Origin: Acanthococcus lagerstroemiae
Lineage: Eukaryota > Arthropoda > Insecta > Hemiptera > Eriococcidae
Reading direction: 5' to 3'
Length of the DNA: 64,000 nucleotides
Assembly (NCBI GenBank): GCA_031841125.1
Contig: CM063110.1
Span: 52,737,946-52,801,945 of the forward strand
This document shows positions 46,055-57,867 of the stretch, in pieces; positions within the stretch are counted from its first letter, which is position 1, and each line of letters starts with the position of its first letter. The position numbers were made by a program, and so were the translations under genes. A model generated the notes under the pieces. The model had not been told where the DNA came from and did no database searches. It saw only the letters and a program-made list of their open reading frames with translations.

Positions 46055-46919
46055 TTAGGGACCTCTGTATCATCCCTACGGCAGACCTGCCCAGTTCATC
46101 TGAGCTTATTTCTTTCGATGATAACTTCGAATGGCTGAAGTTTGGCATGTCTCAAAACTTTATTCGAAACGAAATTGTCCCATCTCAATATTATTCTGAG
46201 TTGCCAGTGGTGGGTCTTCTCTAGGCGCTTATTTTTTGTTGTTGTATAGAGTCCATGTTTCATTGCCTTAGGGTAAAGACAGCTCTGTGTACAGTAATCT
46301 TGGCTGAGATGAGTATGTCATAATTGCGAGGGACTCTTTGTTCCAATTTGTTGTCGATGGCTCCTAATGCGACCTGGATTCTCACTGAATTTCAGTGTCC
46401 ATGTGGAGCTGATTTTGTTGGTGTTTTCTAGGTAGCAGAAAGATGATACACTTTCTAAGGAGTTGTGGCCAATTGCAGATTGTGGTTCTGCAAGTATTTA
46501 CTTTCATCCCGAGTGCAGTGTATGCAACGTTAAAGCATGTGATTGTTTCCTGAAGTTGTTCTCGGGAGGCTGCGGGTCGTACGCAGCCATCAGCGTACTA
46601 AAGCTCCAAGATATATTATGTTCTCTTACATTTAAAGGTTGGCTTTAAGCGTCGTAAAAGTCAAGTATATCTCCATCTTTTCTCGACGATCTGATGCGTA
46701 CACCTCGCGTTGTTAGTTTTGTGTCAATCAATGCATTTATGAAAGCGTAGGGGTTAATACGTATCCTTGTTGTACTCCACGACATATTTGGAAAGGGAAG
46801 CTGGGACATTGACCAAGTACAACTCTCGCTGTGTTATCAGCGTTTAGATCCTTAATCTCCTGCAACATCTTCTGGGGGCAGCCAAACTTCTCCAACAGAC
46901 TCCATGAGGTGATCTACTA

Positions 46920-47477
46920 TGGATGTTCAGTAAGTAAGGTTCCCATCGACATAACTCGAGAACGAATTAATGAAATTTATTTTTGAAGAAAGACTCGGGA
47001 AGTAAATCAAAAATACTATAATTCTATGTAGGTGCTGCCTTTATTGATGCATTTGTCCCAGCGTAATACCAATTTGAAAATTGCATCGCAAAAGAAATTT
47101 GTGCCAACTTGGCCTAGTCACTGTTTTGCTTTACTTCTTCATTTGCGAACTCCTTTCGGGCAAGTTCTCTCTTAAAAGGGCCGAACACATGAATATTCGG
47201 CAGACACAAGTCCAGAATGTATGGCGGATGTGGCAAAAGACCAAATTTCAGAGATCGTAATAAAAACTTGATCATCGAATGTTGTTTTGTTCTGGAGGAA
47301 CTCGGCACTTCCCAACCATCTTCAGAAAATTATAACTCGTAACCAAATTAACGTAATAACTTGCAACTCAAAATGCAAAGTGATAAGGCTACAGACAGTG
47401 TTACTCCAAAAGCATATCAGAAAGCCTCTTTTCGTTATCGAATTATTTCGATGGGAACTTTACTTACTGAACGCCCA
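46920..47477 (-). mobile_element. deleted mariner element with 44-bp TIRs
   Basis: The arms begin TGGATGTTCAGTAAGTAAGG and, in reverse, TGGGCGTTCAGTAAGTAAAG, and match at about 38 of 44 positions. TA flanks both ends. The minus strand reads HPPYILDLCLPNIHVFGPFK then RELARKEFANEEVK, the C-terminal block around the last catalytic Asp (HPPYSPDL-x-PSD-x-H-x-F) of mariner transposase. The Asp of the PSD triad is replaced in the PNI context. Only about 40 percent of a full mariner length remains. Confidence 0.9.
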
Positions 47478-47619
47478 TAGTATGATTTTTCTAAGTCTAC
47501 AAAGGTAATAAAGAGGTCTACATTCTGCTCATGAGCCTTTTCCATTGATTGGCGCAGTGTAAAGATCATATCAACAGTCCCTCTATTCTGTCAGAAGCCC
47601 CCTTGAGATGGTGGAGTCA

Positions 47620-50463
47620 CACACACGCACGCGCTCTGACAAACACATGTTAGAATGAGGCAGATTGATTAAAATCAGTATTTCTTATTCTTTATCATTA
47701 ACAATGAAAGTCTCGTTTTATGAGGATTCCAATTGCTCAACTCTGCCGCTAGGTGTCGGCCATTTTCGATTCCGAGTCCCAGTGTCCTCAAAATACAGCA
47801 GTTAAGACCTAGCAGAGAAAGAGTCGTTATCTAGATTGAACTAAAATATAAGCCGGAAAAACCAAAATATCGAATCAGCTGCCATGTGAAATGCAAGGGC
47901 GATTTCGATAGTTTTTGACACCGTCTGAAAATGGGTTTTGATTGAAATCAGTTTTTCAAATCATAGACTATAAATTTTATAATATTCTTATTAGCATGTT
48001 AATCCAGATGTCATTTTGAAAATAAGGCTGATCTTTTCTCTTCGTGTAAAAGGATAGGAGCAATTGATTATGCCCTCACTCAAATATTTCTCATTTGTAT
48101 TAGTATTAGTTCGTATGTGTGTGGCAACACTAGCGCTCCTACATCGTGTAGCACGGTCCGAGTAGATAAATATTTGAGCTGGGGGGGGGGGAGGATTGAA
48201 AAAAAGAAAAACTGCCATCGCAGTCGTGGAAGCGGGTATAATAAGAAAATTTATCCGGTAATTTCGAAGAAGCAGAAACCAAATAAGAGCTGCATTTCCG
48301 CGGAAATTTATGATATTTAGAAAATTTTTCGTTTTATTGGGGTTGCCCTACGATTTCATCGTTAAAACGCCGAATCCGATATTTATGTGCGCTCGCTCTA
48401 TCATTTTCATCTTACGAGAAAACAGTTCAGCTCCTATTTATTTTTTTATACTTCCTTTTCTTTGCCATGTCGTTGCGTTATGAGGTCGTTGTATTGAAAC
48501 ACCCAACAAAAGGAAAAGTCGCAGAAAAGGAAATGGAGCAGCGCCTTTGTGTTCTAATTATTTACCGTATTATCGCGTATTTATTTCATTTTTCTTACTA
48601 AGTACGAAAACACATCGCGGAACCGTGCTGAGAATTTTAGGGCGATAATATAAATAGCTAACTGGTTTCGATGATGATAGTTGTACAAGGAAACTAGTTT
48701 CGATATAACATTCGGTAATTTCACAGAATTTATTCATGCAACTAATTCGAAGAATATGTATGTTGTGCGATCGGGGCTGCGGATACCGGGGCCGAGAGAT
48801 GTCGAGTCAAGACCTCACTGGTGACCATTCATTTTGTCACTTTGATTGGAAAATACGATACTCCGAAGCTGGTTCTGATGTTTAATTGGATTTTCATTTT
48901 AAACGGTCGCAACGGGTCGAGCGATTCTTTGGTAGACTGAGAAGGTTCTTCGTACCTCGGAGATAGAAAAAGTACACTTTGCATAATCTTGGTCGCGAAT
49001 CAAGAAGTCGCGATGGGTTAATTCTCGTTTGCTAGTTCGGGAAAATGTCAACTCGCATTAAAAGGTTTGCCTGTCGATTATTCTCATAGTGGTGTTTCAC
49101 TTCAAGCATTGAGTGTATAGTAGGAGAAAGGTCTCCAGCGACCGGAAATTAGGTTCCAGCTTCGGTTATCAACACTGTATGTGATCAAGTCGCGGCCAGG
49201 TAAGAGAATTACCTGTTGGACGTGTTCCGACTGTTTCAGCAACCGTGTGCCCTTCGGGTCTTGGAGTGATCGCCGGAAGTGTGCGGCTCTATTTAGGTGT
49301 AACCATAACTAGCGTAGACTGTATACAGCCGCGGTCATTGTCGATGATGTTCGTGAATGATTTATCCTGATCTAATCGCGGACGTCCATCTTATATATAT
49401 ATTTGCAGGCAGGTCTAGCCTAGTTTTATTGATGGTGTATGGCGTCAGGGATATTGTATTCATGTCGCCCGCCCGGATGGGTTTGAACTATGTTCTCCGA
49501 GTTAGTAAACGAATTAAAGATACGAGAAGACCTTGTTGGTACAAAATACAGGGTGGTAAGTGAGAGCTGGAGCCTCAGCTTGACTTAAAGTACTCGTCGG
49601 GATGGGGAAAAAACCGTATATGACATGGCTCATCTCTATCGGCTGCTATGAGGAAACAGAGTTGTCAGAAAGTGGTTCTGGGAATAGGAAATCACGGAGA
49701 GATTAACTAAATATTTGACAATGAGATACCTGTGTACTATTTGCATGGAATGAAAACAAGTTTCTCGACTCAGTTTAGATTTTTAATGTCATTGATGTTA
49801 GGGGGAGAGTGGCACCGAAAGGGGGTGCTAGCTGTAGTTGCCGTAAGTAACACAAAGAGCGTTCTTGTGAGTATTCTTACAGAATTAGGACTAAATAGTC
49901 TAGACGTTGGACTAATATTCGGTCGCTCTTGTGTCAGGGTAACGCCGATCTAGCAACGAGCTCGTTTTTCAATCCCCCGACCAATAAAAAGAATGATTCT
50001 TTTTTGTGTGTGAATTAGCGAAAACATCGTTAGATACATAGACTAAACTGATGCAAATGTTCCGAAGTATTGAAAAATCAAAGTAACAGAAAGAAGAACG
50101 AAAACATGATTGACTGAAAAAGAAAGATTAGGTTACAGAAGAAATACCGCGTCTGTAGAAAAAATAGAGAACAAAAGAATTTTTATTTTAAAGAAAAGCG
50201 TCTTTAAGAGTCCGGATGAAGTCTGGAAGAGTCTTGAAGAATCTTGAATAAGTTTGAAAGCGTCTTGAAATTTCACCGAGTTTTTGGGACAGGCTTGAAA
50301 AGCTATAATGGTAAGTCGAGTTGGATTTAAAGGAGGAGTCAGAAAAAACGAGTTAGCTTAAGAAAGAAGAATAGAAAAATAGTATAACAGAATGAAAAGC
50401 GTGAAGAAAATAAGTTACAATATGCGAGTAGGGGACACCTGAGTAATTTGCTCCAGGGTTCCA
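47620..50463. other. no gene; isolated strong splice donor at 49202
   Basis: CA/GCAC-rich spot at 47620-47635, an 11-nt G run at 48181-48191 and ATATATATAT at about 49391. At about 49190-49205, TCGCGGCCAG is followed by GTAAGAG, a strong plus-strand donor in a GC-richer patch. It could end a non-coding 5' exon. No supporting frame was found. Confidence 0.3.
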
Positions 50464-50837
50464 CAGTGTTACCAACCGTCCGGCATTTGCCTGAGATCTT
50501 AGGCAGTTCTGGATTCTTCCGGCATTTTCCCGGCACTCTGGTATTTTCTAGATTTTTTGTCAGGCATTTTCTAACTTTATTTATTTTTTAGAGCTCACAT
50601 TTTTGAACGTTGGCAGTTCTGCTGCGTGCTGAGAGTTACGAACTACATAAATCATTATTTCATTCATTAGTTGGCTGCAAGTCTGCTGTCTTGTTTTTGT
50701 TGATCAAACGAAAAACCACAGCTTATAAATGATTTACTCAAACTCATGTTCCAAAAATTTCCTACAGTCTCCAGCAATCTTAGGCATTTTTATAATACAA
50801 TCCAAGGCAACTCTGAAGTTGTGAGTTGGTAACGCTG
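50464..50837. mobile_element. 374-bp TIR element, CAGYGTTACCAAC ends
   Basis: CAGTGTTACCAACCGTCC at the left and CAGCGTTACCAACTCAC in reverse at the right. Internal words CCGGCATTT, TTAGGCA and CAGGCATTTTC recur along one strand. No target duplication was recognised. Confidence 0.65.
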
Positions 50838-51129
50838 ACTCCACTGCGCTCAAGTTAGACAATTTTTGGAAAAAGTTGCGAGTACTCAGATATTTCCTTG
50901 AGGACATCCTTAGCTAGGGGTATTGAGAGTTATTTAGAGAAAATACTAATTTTGTGTCTAATTTTAGAAATGTATTGCTGAGACATTATGTAATAGTGCT
51001 AGTCATGAGACAATGGCTGTGGAATTGGAAGGGCGCTAGAGGTACATGGTCCCCCTCGAAAAATTAGATAAGAATAATTCAAAAACTGTTCCGTAAGTTG
51101 GTGAAATAGCGTTTTAAGAGGTTTTAGAG

Positions 51130-51940
51130 TCTTTTACAAAATTTACACGCCTAAGTGTATCTTTTTTTAATTTTATACTCGTGTAAAAGGGGGCCTCTTT
51201 TTCTTGAGAAGGTAATTTTTTCACACTTATCACCTTATCAGTATTAAATGGTAACAAGTTACTATCATTCAACTCAATGAGTCAAGATCTTGTTGCAGTT
51301 TAGCACAGTCATTTTGAGATTTTATAATTTTATAAATTTTCATATCATCTGCATACAGCTTTAATTTTGAATATTGGATTTTTTCAGAAATATCATCAAC
51401 AAAAATTAGAAATAGGTATGGACCCAAAACTGTACCCTGAGGAACACCTGACACACACTTTTAACACATAGAGACCACTCCTTTATACTCGACGAACTGC
51501 ATTCTGTTATTCAAGTAGGAGTGAAATAAAATTATTAGATCTTTTGAAAAGCCAAAGCTGCACAAGTTTTGAAGTAAGATTTTGTGGCTAACAGTGTCAA
51601 AGGCCTTTAAAACTCCGTGTAAATGGTATTTATTTACCCACCCTTAGAGAGGGTTATATTGTCATCATATGTGAAGTTGATTAGGTTTGTCTGTACTGAA
51701 TATCCCTTTCTAAAGCCATGTTGATAGGGAGATAAGATATTTTTGGATTGATTGTATAGATAATTGTGCAAGACAGTTTCAAAAATTTTGGCCGCGAGTG
51801 GAATTAGAGAGATGGGATTATTTTTAACCCAACTCGAAGAATAAGACTCGAAATTTAGTATGTAGGTATGCCACGACTTGGGCAACTCATAGCATCCGTA
51901 ATATCGAAAGTAGAGTTTGACTTTCAAGTAACCAACCAAT
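51130..51940 (-). pseudogene. Jockey/CR1-like LINE reverse transcriptase (minus strand)
   Basis: This is the best preserved RT here. From 51860 downward: NPISLIPLAAKIFETVLHNY, ILSPYQHGFRKGYSVQTNLI, then in a shifted frame VLKAFDTVSHKILLQNL (first catalytic Asp), FHSYLNNRMQFVEY. SGVPQGTVLGPYLFLIFVDD follows (51454-51395), and KLYADDMKIY has the intact YADD box at 51355-51344. It continues QQDLDSLS and LPFNTDKVISVKKL to about 51130. At least one frameshift and a stop separate the blocks. Endonuclease and tail are missing at both ends, so it is an internal fragment. Confidence 0.9.
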
Positions 51941-54800
51941 TCCCTCTACATAATGAGTTCAATATTGTTTCCGGTCTTCAAAGTTCTCATTTAAATTCGA
52001 GTTTCAGTGATCCATTTTGAGAATCGCTTTCTCCAGTATCATGGAAAAGTAAGACCCGATGTTTTATGTACATGTTTTAACTTATTTTAAAGCGTACTGT
52101 TTATCGATATATCACCAGGCATCCCCAAGTCTTAAGTCGGAAATTTCGTATGACCTTTCCCATCGAAAAGGAGAAAGGATATTAATTCTTAAATTTGTTT
52201 TCTCGGAACTTGAAAAATACCGAATACGGGATGAAAAATGCTCGCGAAATGCCAAAAGATTTAATACCCTTTTCAGCAGGCCCTGGTTCCGGTCTTGATA
52301 CACTCCGAAAATAGATTTGAAAAGTGATGAAAAAGTTACAGGTTTCCGGAAACAAACTTTGAGGCTAGAGAGTGAGTTCCCACTGTTGTGTTCACTATTG
52401 AGAAAGAGTCAAGTTGTTCTGGTTTTGTCCGTCGATACAGTCTGCCCGAGTATGCCCTCTTCAGTTGGAGTAATGGGAAAGAGCGACACCTTCTTGCCTC
52501 TGAATTTGATTCTATTGAGGCCTTCGAAATTGTTTCATCGAACTGCTGTCGTCTATTACTGAAAAATGTTTATATCTTATGTGGAAGAAATCGTATTCAG
52601 TTGCAATTTTTCCACTGGAGTACTGCCCCCCTTACTCCCTTCCGGGATCGCCGCCTCTGGGTTGAGTGTTGAGTAAGTAACTTATTATGGTTTACCAAAT
52701 TGCCTTCCACTTCATGGTCACTGCCGACCATTAACTCTAGTTCCTATTAGAGATTTCAAAGCTTGCCTACGAACAGAGTATTAGGTGAAATTTTATTACA
52801 CCGGAGGGATAATCTACTCGATAAGATAGCCGCGAAGAGCCGAAGCGGAATTTGATATGACGGGGCATAAATTTGTACGTATAATCAAATGCCAAAGTGG
52901 TGAGCAGGATTCGAATGCGGTAAGAATCTATGATGCTGTTCATAAACCATCGTGGTGGAAACTGAAACCTCTTTCGCTTTTTATATTGCAATTTTTTTAA
53001 TACTTCATATTTTGTCTTCTCTCGCATTTAGTTGTTTCACGATCTTCATCGTAGTTAGACTTTTTCTTCGTCTATTTTCTTTTTATTGGCAAAATTAATT
53101 TACGATATTCGTCTGCTCTATGCTGTTGTACAGCAACAACCTGTTTCTGAGATTGTATACAGATTACGAAGGATCTCTGATAATATACGAGCGAAATAGC
53201 GCGAAAGTGCTAAAAATTTCGCGCATCGACGTTATTAAATTCCAGGAATTGGAAAAATTAGATGGTCGTTTCTAGTGTTTTTTAACGATCTACTTCGAGC
53301 TAATGATTCCGGTAGTCTGTTGGCAACCTAAACTGTATTATGAGCAGGCCAACGAACTGAAATCGCGATGGTAAACTTGAGGGGCCTGGATTATTTGGAC
53401 GCAGTAGTCGCAAAAGATTTACTGTTGAGATTGCAAGTGAATCGTGTTCTGTAGGAGAACCTATTTCTACTTGTTTAGAACTCGCGTGTTTTTATTCTTC
53501 GAGATGTAACTTCGTTTTTAAAAATTCGCTGCCGTTGGCGTTATAGCAAGCAGGCAGCGAAAGCTGTACTTGAAGTACCGGAGATTGAGTACTTACCTTG
53601 CACTCATTTTACCTCAGTGAATTTCTTCGTTCGTTGCGTCATAGAAATGTTACAAGTTGAATTCGAAAAACGAGATCGTTGAGTGCCTGCCCTTCCTCCT
53701 TGTTTGTTTGCTTTTCAGTGTATGCCTATAGGAAACGTCAAGTCGTGGGTATAGAGCAATTCGAAATAACGAATTTCGGTGTCTACTCCTTCCGGCGCAG
53801 CTACCATGGATTTTGGGTTGAAAAGCGACCGAAAGATGGTGATTAGTTATGAAGGCAAAATTGACGTGTTCTGGTCTCATCATCATATCTTTGCTGGCTG
53901 ACTGCGGCGCGTATCATTCGGAAAATCAAAACGAAGTCGAGCCACACCTTTTCCGTTTAGAATCATTCGGCCTAATAAGATCAGAGCTGCAGTACAGGAC
54001 TAAACTTTACATAAATACTCGTATGTATATTCATCCGGAGAGAAGAAAGACCAGTCGTGGAGTCGAAGTAGCTCGACTATAGCGAGCCTTTACGGCGAAA
54101 CATGCCATTAACTAACATTAGATTTAAGCCAGCGAATAAAATTATCCCGTCGAACAGCCCCCGTTGTTAATTATTCACCAACCTCACCTGTTCTTGCTAC
54201 GGTCTCTGCCTCGGATATGTTGTACATGTATTTTACTTTATACGCTGCGATCGCTCGGAAACCGGTCCCGGTTCTGTTATTTTATTTTATTTTTTATCGA
54301 ATTATCTTATACGGCTCAGCTTCGGTGAAAATAATTCATTTCTAAATGTTTAGTCTGGCTTGGTGTTGTGAAGGTTCTATGCGTTTTGTTCATATATACG
54401 GTGTCTTCGTAGGTTGTATTGGCTATACGAATGGTCGGTTCGTTGCTATCGAGCTCATTTATCTGTGATGGATTCGGATTCGAAAAAAAACGCGATCGTG
54501 GAAGCGACAAATGCCTCTCCTCGGTTTGGTTTCGAATTTAGAAAGTTTTCACCGTGAAAAATGTGAGCTGTAGAGACTAAAATTGCCCATTAATTATCTC
54601 CGAATCGCGGAGCAGAGACCTTTCGTGGCCTAGCCAGAGGATAGATCATTGCCTCAAATGGTATAGCCGAAATGACCGAGGAGAGGGAGATAAAACTGAT
54701 TTACTTTTTTCTGCAATAATCGATGTAGCCAAGCGCCGATATGTTCACAGCCTGCCATATTTTCGTACCCCTATCAAAAACTATGTAAAATGCTGAGTTG
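51941..54800. other. no supported gene; one signal-peptide-like ORF
   Basis: The plus frame 53849-54082 starts MKAKLTCSGLIIISLLADCG, which looks like a signal peptide, in a GC-richer patch. It has weak start context and no clear donor. Left as possible but unsupported. Confidence 0.25.
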
Positions 54801-54809
54801 AAGTTCCTC

Positions 54810-55615
54810 GTAGTAACTACTGAGACTACGATTTGTTGAAGTTAGTATTGAAAAGTACTGAGTAGTAAGTAGTTTCCAGCAGTAACTACTGATGCTAATA
54901 CTTCTTGATATTACTGAAAACTGCTGACTGGTAGATTCTAGCAGTAACAACTTGAAACACTGAAACTAATGTCTAATAGTTTGTAGTAGTTATGATAGTA
55001 AACTAGAACCTTGTAGTTACTGATAGTTATGTTGCTGGTATTGTATACGCTTCTGGCCTGGAGATTTTCTTCTGTAGTGAACTATCGGAGTACTATTAGT
55101 ATTCTAATGTATTCACAGACCCACATGTGGCTTATTGGAGATTAACGCACTGTAAAACGTTTGTGAAAGAAACGAATCCTTTGTACTAGAATAGTATTTC
55201 CATGTTCTCGATTTTCCACCGACTGTCACAATGCATTCATTCGAAAGGTGACATCAACAGGGTCTTCTGGTGACCATATTTGACGCATTTACCCTACCTG
55301 ATATGAGTAGTACAATTCCTTCTACTAAAAACTGGTGGTTCAATACAAACTTTTAATGCTTTACTACTGGTTACCAGTAGTGAATTACAAAAGTGCTACT
55401 AATACTCTTTAGTTGACTACTGAAGTCTGAAGTTACTGCTAAGAGCTAGTTCACTACTGACACTCAGAGGTGACCGCTGGATCACTGCTAGTATACCTAC
55501 TAAATCAACTACCAGAAGTTAGTTATTCACTAGTGACTTTCAGTAGTGCTCTACTGAAAAACTACTAAACTGAATGGTTTACTGCTAAAATTGAGTCATA
55601 TTTTCAGTAATATAG
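54810..55615. repeat. quasi-palindromic AGTAGT/ACTACT word block
   Basis: Dense, irregular repeats of AGTAACTACTG, CTACTG, CAGTAGT and TAGTAGTT on both strands fill 54810-55040 and 55320-55615. A less repetitive core separates them. Individual words are palindromic, for example 55363-55381 ACTACTGGT-T-ACCAGTAGT with 9-bp perfect arms. No fixed period, no ORF. It may be a foldback-type element whose arms are built of degenerate short words. Confidence 0.6.
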
Positions 55616-56029
55616 TATTTTCTCGTGCGGGTGTACTAATTTAGCAATGGACAAGGGTATTGATACGAAATTAGTGCCTAGAAGAGTTGCATCTCATGAC
55701 AGTTTAATTACTTGTGTAAGACTGTGCTAGCGGCAGAGCCCTATTTGAATGAAAAAGGAATGGGCTATACTGTCTTCTTACTGATTTTTGTAAGAGCTTA
55801 ACAGTATGTTCGAACATTCGGTGACATGTGAATACACATGTCCAGATCTGTGATTCATCCTAAATTATGCGGTCCTATTTTCAAAAAGGTATCGACTCTA
55901 GAAATGTAAATTTTTCTGGAATTGGAAAAATAGAACTTTTGGCTGACTTACAGTCATTTTAATAACTGCCCTCGAGTATACTGATAAATTCAGCGGGCTT
56001 AGTACTTACTGTACCTAAAGTGGTTACCT

Positions 56030-56258
56030 GAGAGTCAGCTGGCCTCTCTTTTCTAATTTTAATCTCAACCCGAGCCCTGGAATCCGCCCTTTCGAGCATT
56101 ACCTCACGAGACGTCGGGGAGGCTGTTGGAGCAGTCTTAGCCCTCTTCTTTTCTTGCCCAAAAAACCGGCCCAGGTAGAAATGTAGCGAGTAGCTACGTG
56201 GGCTCGAATCCGGGACCTCCTGATTCTGAAACCAGCGCGCTATCCACTCGGCGCAAGC
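56030..56258 (-). mobile_element. tRNA-headed SINE related to family A (minus strand)
   Basis: On the minus strand, from 56255: TGCGCCGAGTGGATAGCGCG (A-box region), CTGGTTTCAGAATCAGGAGG (anticodon-arm-like), CCGGATTCGAGCC (B box). The body contains ATTTCTACCTGGGCCGG, then ATGCTCGAAAGGG. The last word and the ATTTCTAC-GCCGG order are shared with the family A copies at 12.8, 16.6 and 29.6 kb. The anticodon arm does not fold as a true tRNA. Confidence 0.7.
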
Positions 56259-57534
56259 ATGATACTGGCTACAATGCTGGAATAGTACTGCAATAGTGCT
56301 GAGGAACTAAAGTGCCAATTATCAGGCCTGTGCTATCATTTTCAGTACAATGTCTGGAGTGCTGACTCAGCCAGGATGACCACGAGCCTGGACATGCCTA
56401 TACAGTTGAACAATTCAAAGCTACTAGGGTGACATTACCAGTCTACAACAGCTCAAGAGAAGTTTCTAGTTTGTAAATGTTGTACATTGCTCATAATACT
56501 GCTTGTTTTTTTATACACACGTTGGAAAAGTTGTTCTATCTATTTCTCAAAAATATACGAAACGAATTTTATTCACTCTTGGTGGTCGAATTGTCAGAAA
56601 GTTCCTCGAGAAACATGTTCACCAGTTTGCAGTACTCAGTAGTGAAGAGCTGAAAAATTGATTGATCGTTTCAAATGAGGTGCAGTCAATACTGAGAATA
56701 GAAATTTACGAAAACAAATAAGGAATAACTGTAAAACCTGCTAAATTTTCAGAACGTAAATTCCACCTTGAAATCACAGAAAAAATTGAACAAAAACCTT
56801 GAACATAGGATAATGACGTAACCAAGTGAGAAGAAATGAGCGACTAGTTTAAGTAGACTTAACTGTGGGCTATAACTTGATTCTTAGGTACCACAAATAA
56901 ATACATAAATAAATAGGGAAAACGTGTAATGTACGGGTATAACTAGTACGCTTAACTAAAAGTAAAAAAATAATAAATAATAATAGACAAAAAGCTTAAA
57001 CATGGGGTACTAAGGTAACCAAGTACATAAGCGGCTAGCTTAAGTAGACCTAACTAGTTAAAAGTTCCAACTTAATTTTTAGGTACCACCGTAAGTAGGA
57101 AAAACGTGTCATTTATAACTATAGTACGCCTAATCGAAAGTAAGTTACAAGTGAGCGTTATAGCTTTTTCGGATGCTTTAAAATTGAGATTGTTCTAAAC
57201 TGATGATTACAAATTTAATCCACTTGGCTAGCATAGTGTTGCAAAGTGAATCATCTCACGTATTTGTGTCTGTACCAAATCGCAACATCTTAAAAACAAG
57301 TATATGTACTTTCTTCCACTCTCATATTGATCTTATTACAAGACCGCGAAGATCGAGAAATCAGCAGGCTGCATTGAATCAAGCTTTTATTATCTATTTA
57401 CCACCACAGATTAAAAATTGTAATGTACGAATTCATTTGAATGAGTAGATTCTCCTATTACTTTTAAAAATGTCAGAGATATAGAACAGTGGCTTATTTT
57501 TAAAAGCCCAAATGACAGCTATTGCAGTCCAGAA
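56259..57534. other. no gene; internal short repeats
   Basis: The phrases AGTTTAAGTAGACTTAACT (about 56838) and AGCTTAAGTAGACCTAACT (about 57036) recur with GGTACCAC and AAAACGTGT nearby, offset ~198 bp. This indicates a diverged tandem duplication of about 200 bp (56760-57150). Confidence 0.5.
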
Positions 57535-57867
57535 CCAAGGGTATTGGAGGGAAGGTTGGCCCACTTAGCAATGCGCAAATACGTCAATAACGTCACTGCA
57601 TAAAAACTCACCCAAGCCGCATATGGCCATGGGAATACAGCTTTTTTCGATATTTACTCATGATTGATGCCCTCAACGTATTTTTCCTCTATTTTTACCA
57701 TAAATGCAACATTCAGTTGGCTACCGTTTGAAAAAAAAGAGCCTTCTACAACGAAAATTCAGTTTTCCCATTACATTCTTATGAAGTTAATTTCGGCGGG
57801 AGTGAGACGGGAAGAATTGTGGCAGGTTGCCTACCCGAGTGGCCAACCTTCCCTTTTATACCCTTGG
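57535..57867. mobile_element. 333-bp TIR element, CCAAGGGTAT ends
   Basis: CCAAGGGTATTGGAGGGAAG then GTTGGCC at the left. The right arm in reverse reads CCAAGGGTATAAAAGGGAAG then GTTGGCC. Arms are about 28-30 bp with three or four differences. No target duplication was recognised. A 189-codon open frame starting inside it (57667 on) reads out past the right end and is thought fortuitous. Confidence 0.75.

Larger units (their letters stand above)
45475..47617 (-). pseudogene. LINE RT copy (minus strand) split by two later elements
   Basis: Read from 47617 downward: GTVDMIFTLRQSMEKAHEQN then LFITFVDLEKSY (first catalytic Asp). The mariner insertion follows, then WSLLEKFGCPQKMLQEIKDL, FQICRGVQQGYVLTPTLS (GVQQG box) in the same frame. 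Degraded segments follow, then YLENTNKISSTW, RLEKTHHWQLRIILRWDNFV, SNKVLRHAKLQPFEVI. The Harbinger-like MITE follows, then LFGEL, SGGQRKMYKDQTKALLKKAN. The end NMLHVKGRSHPRLDWSHKS matches the terminal zinc-finger-like region of such LINEs with its Cys lost. YADD is not readable. The 5' end is truncated in the RT. Excluding the two inserts, the LINE fragment is about 1.27 kb. Confidence 0.85.

Noticed and set aside
52850..52935. tRNA-like CAGGATTCGAATGC
   Set aside because: Only a B-box-like word; no A box at the right distance on either strand.
53849..54082. Signal-peptide-like ORF MKAKLTCSGLIIISLLADCG
   Set aside because: Weak start context, an overlapping better-context ATG in another frame at about 53806, and no donor. 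Not strong enough to call a gene.
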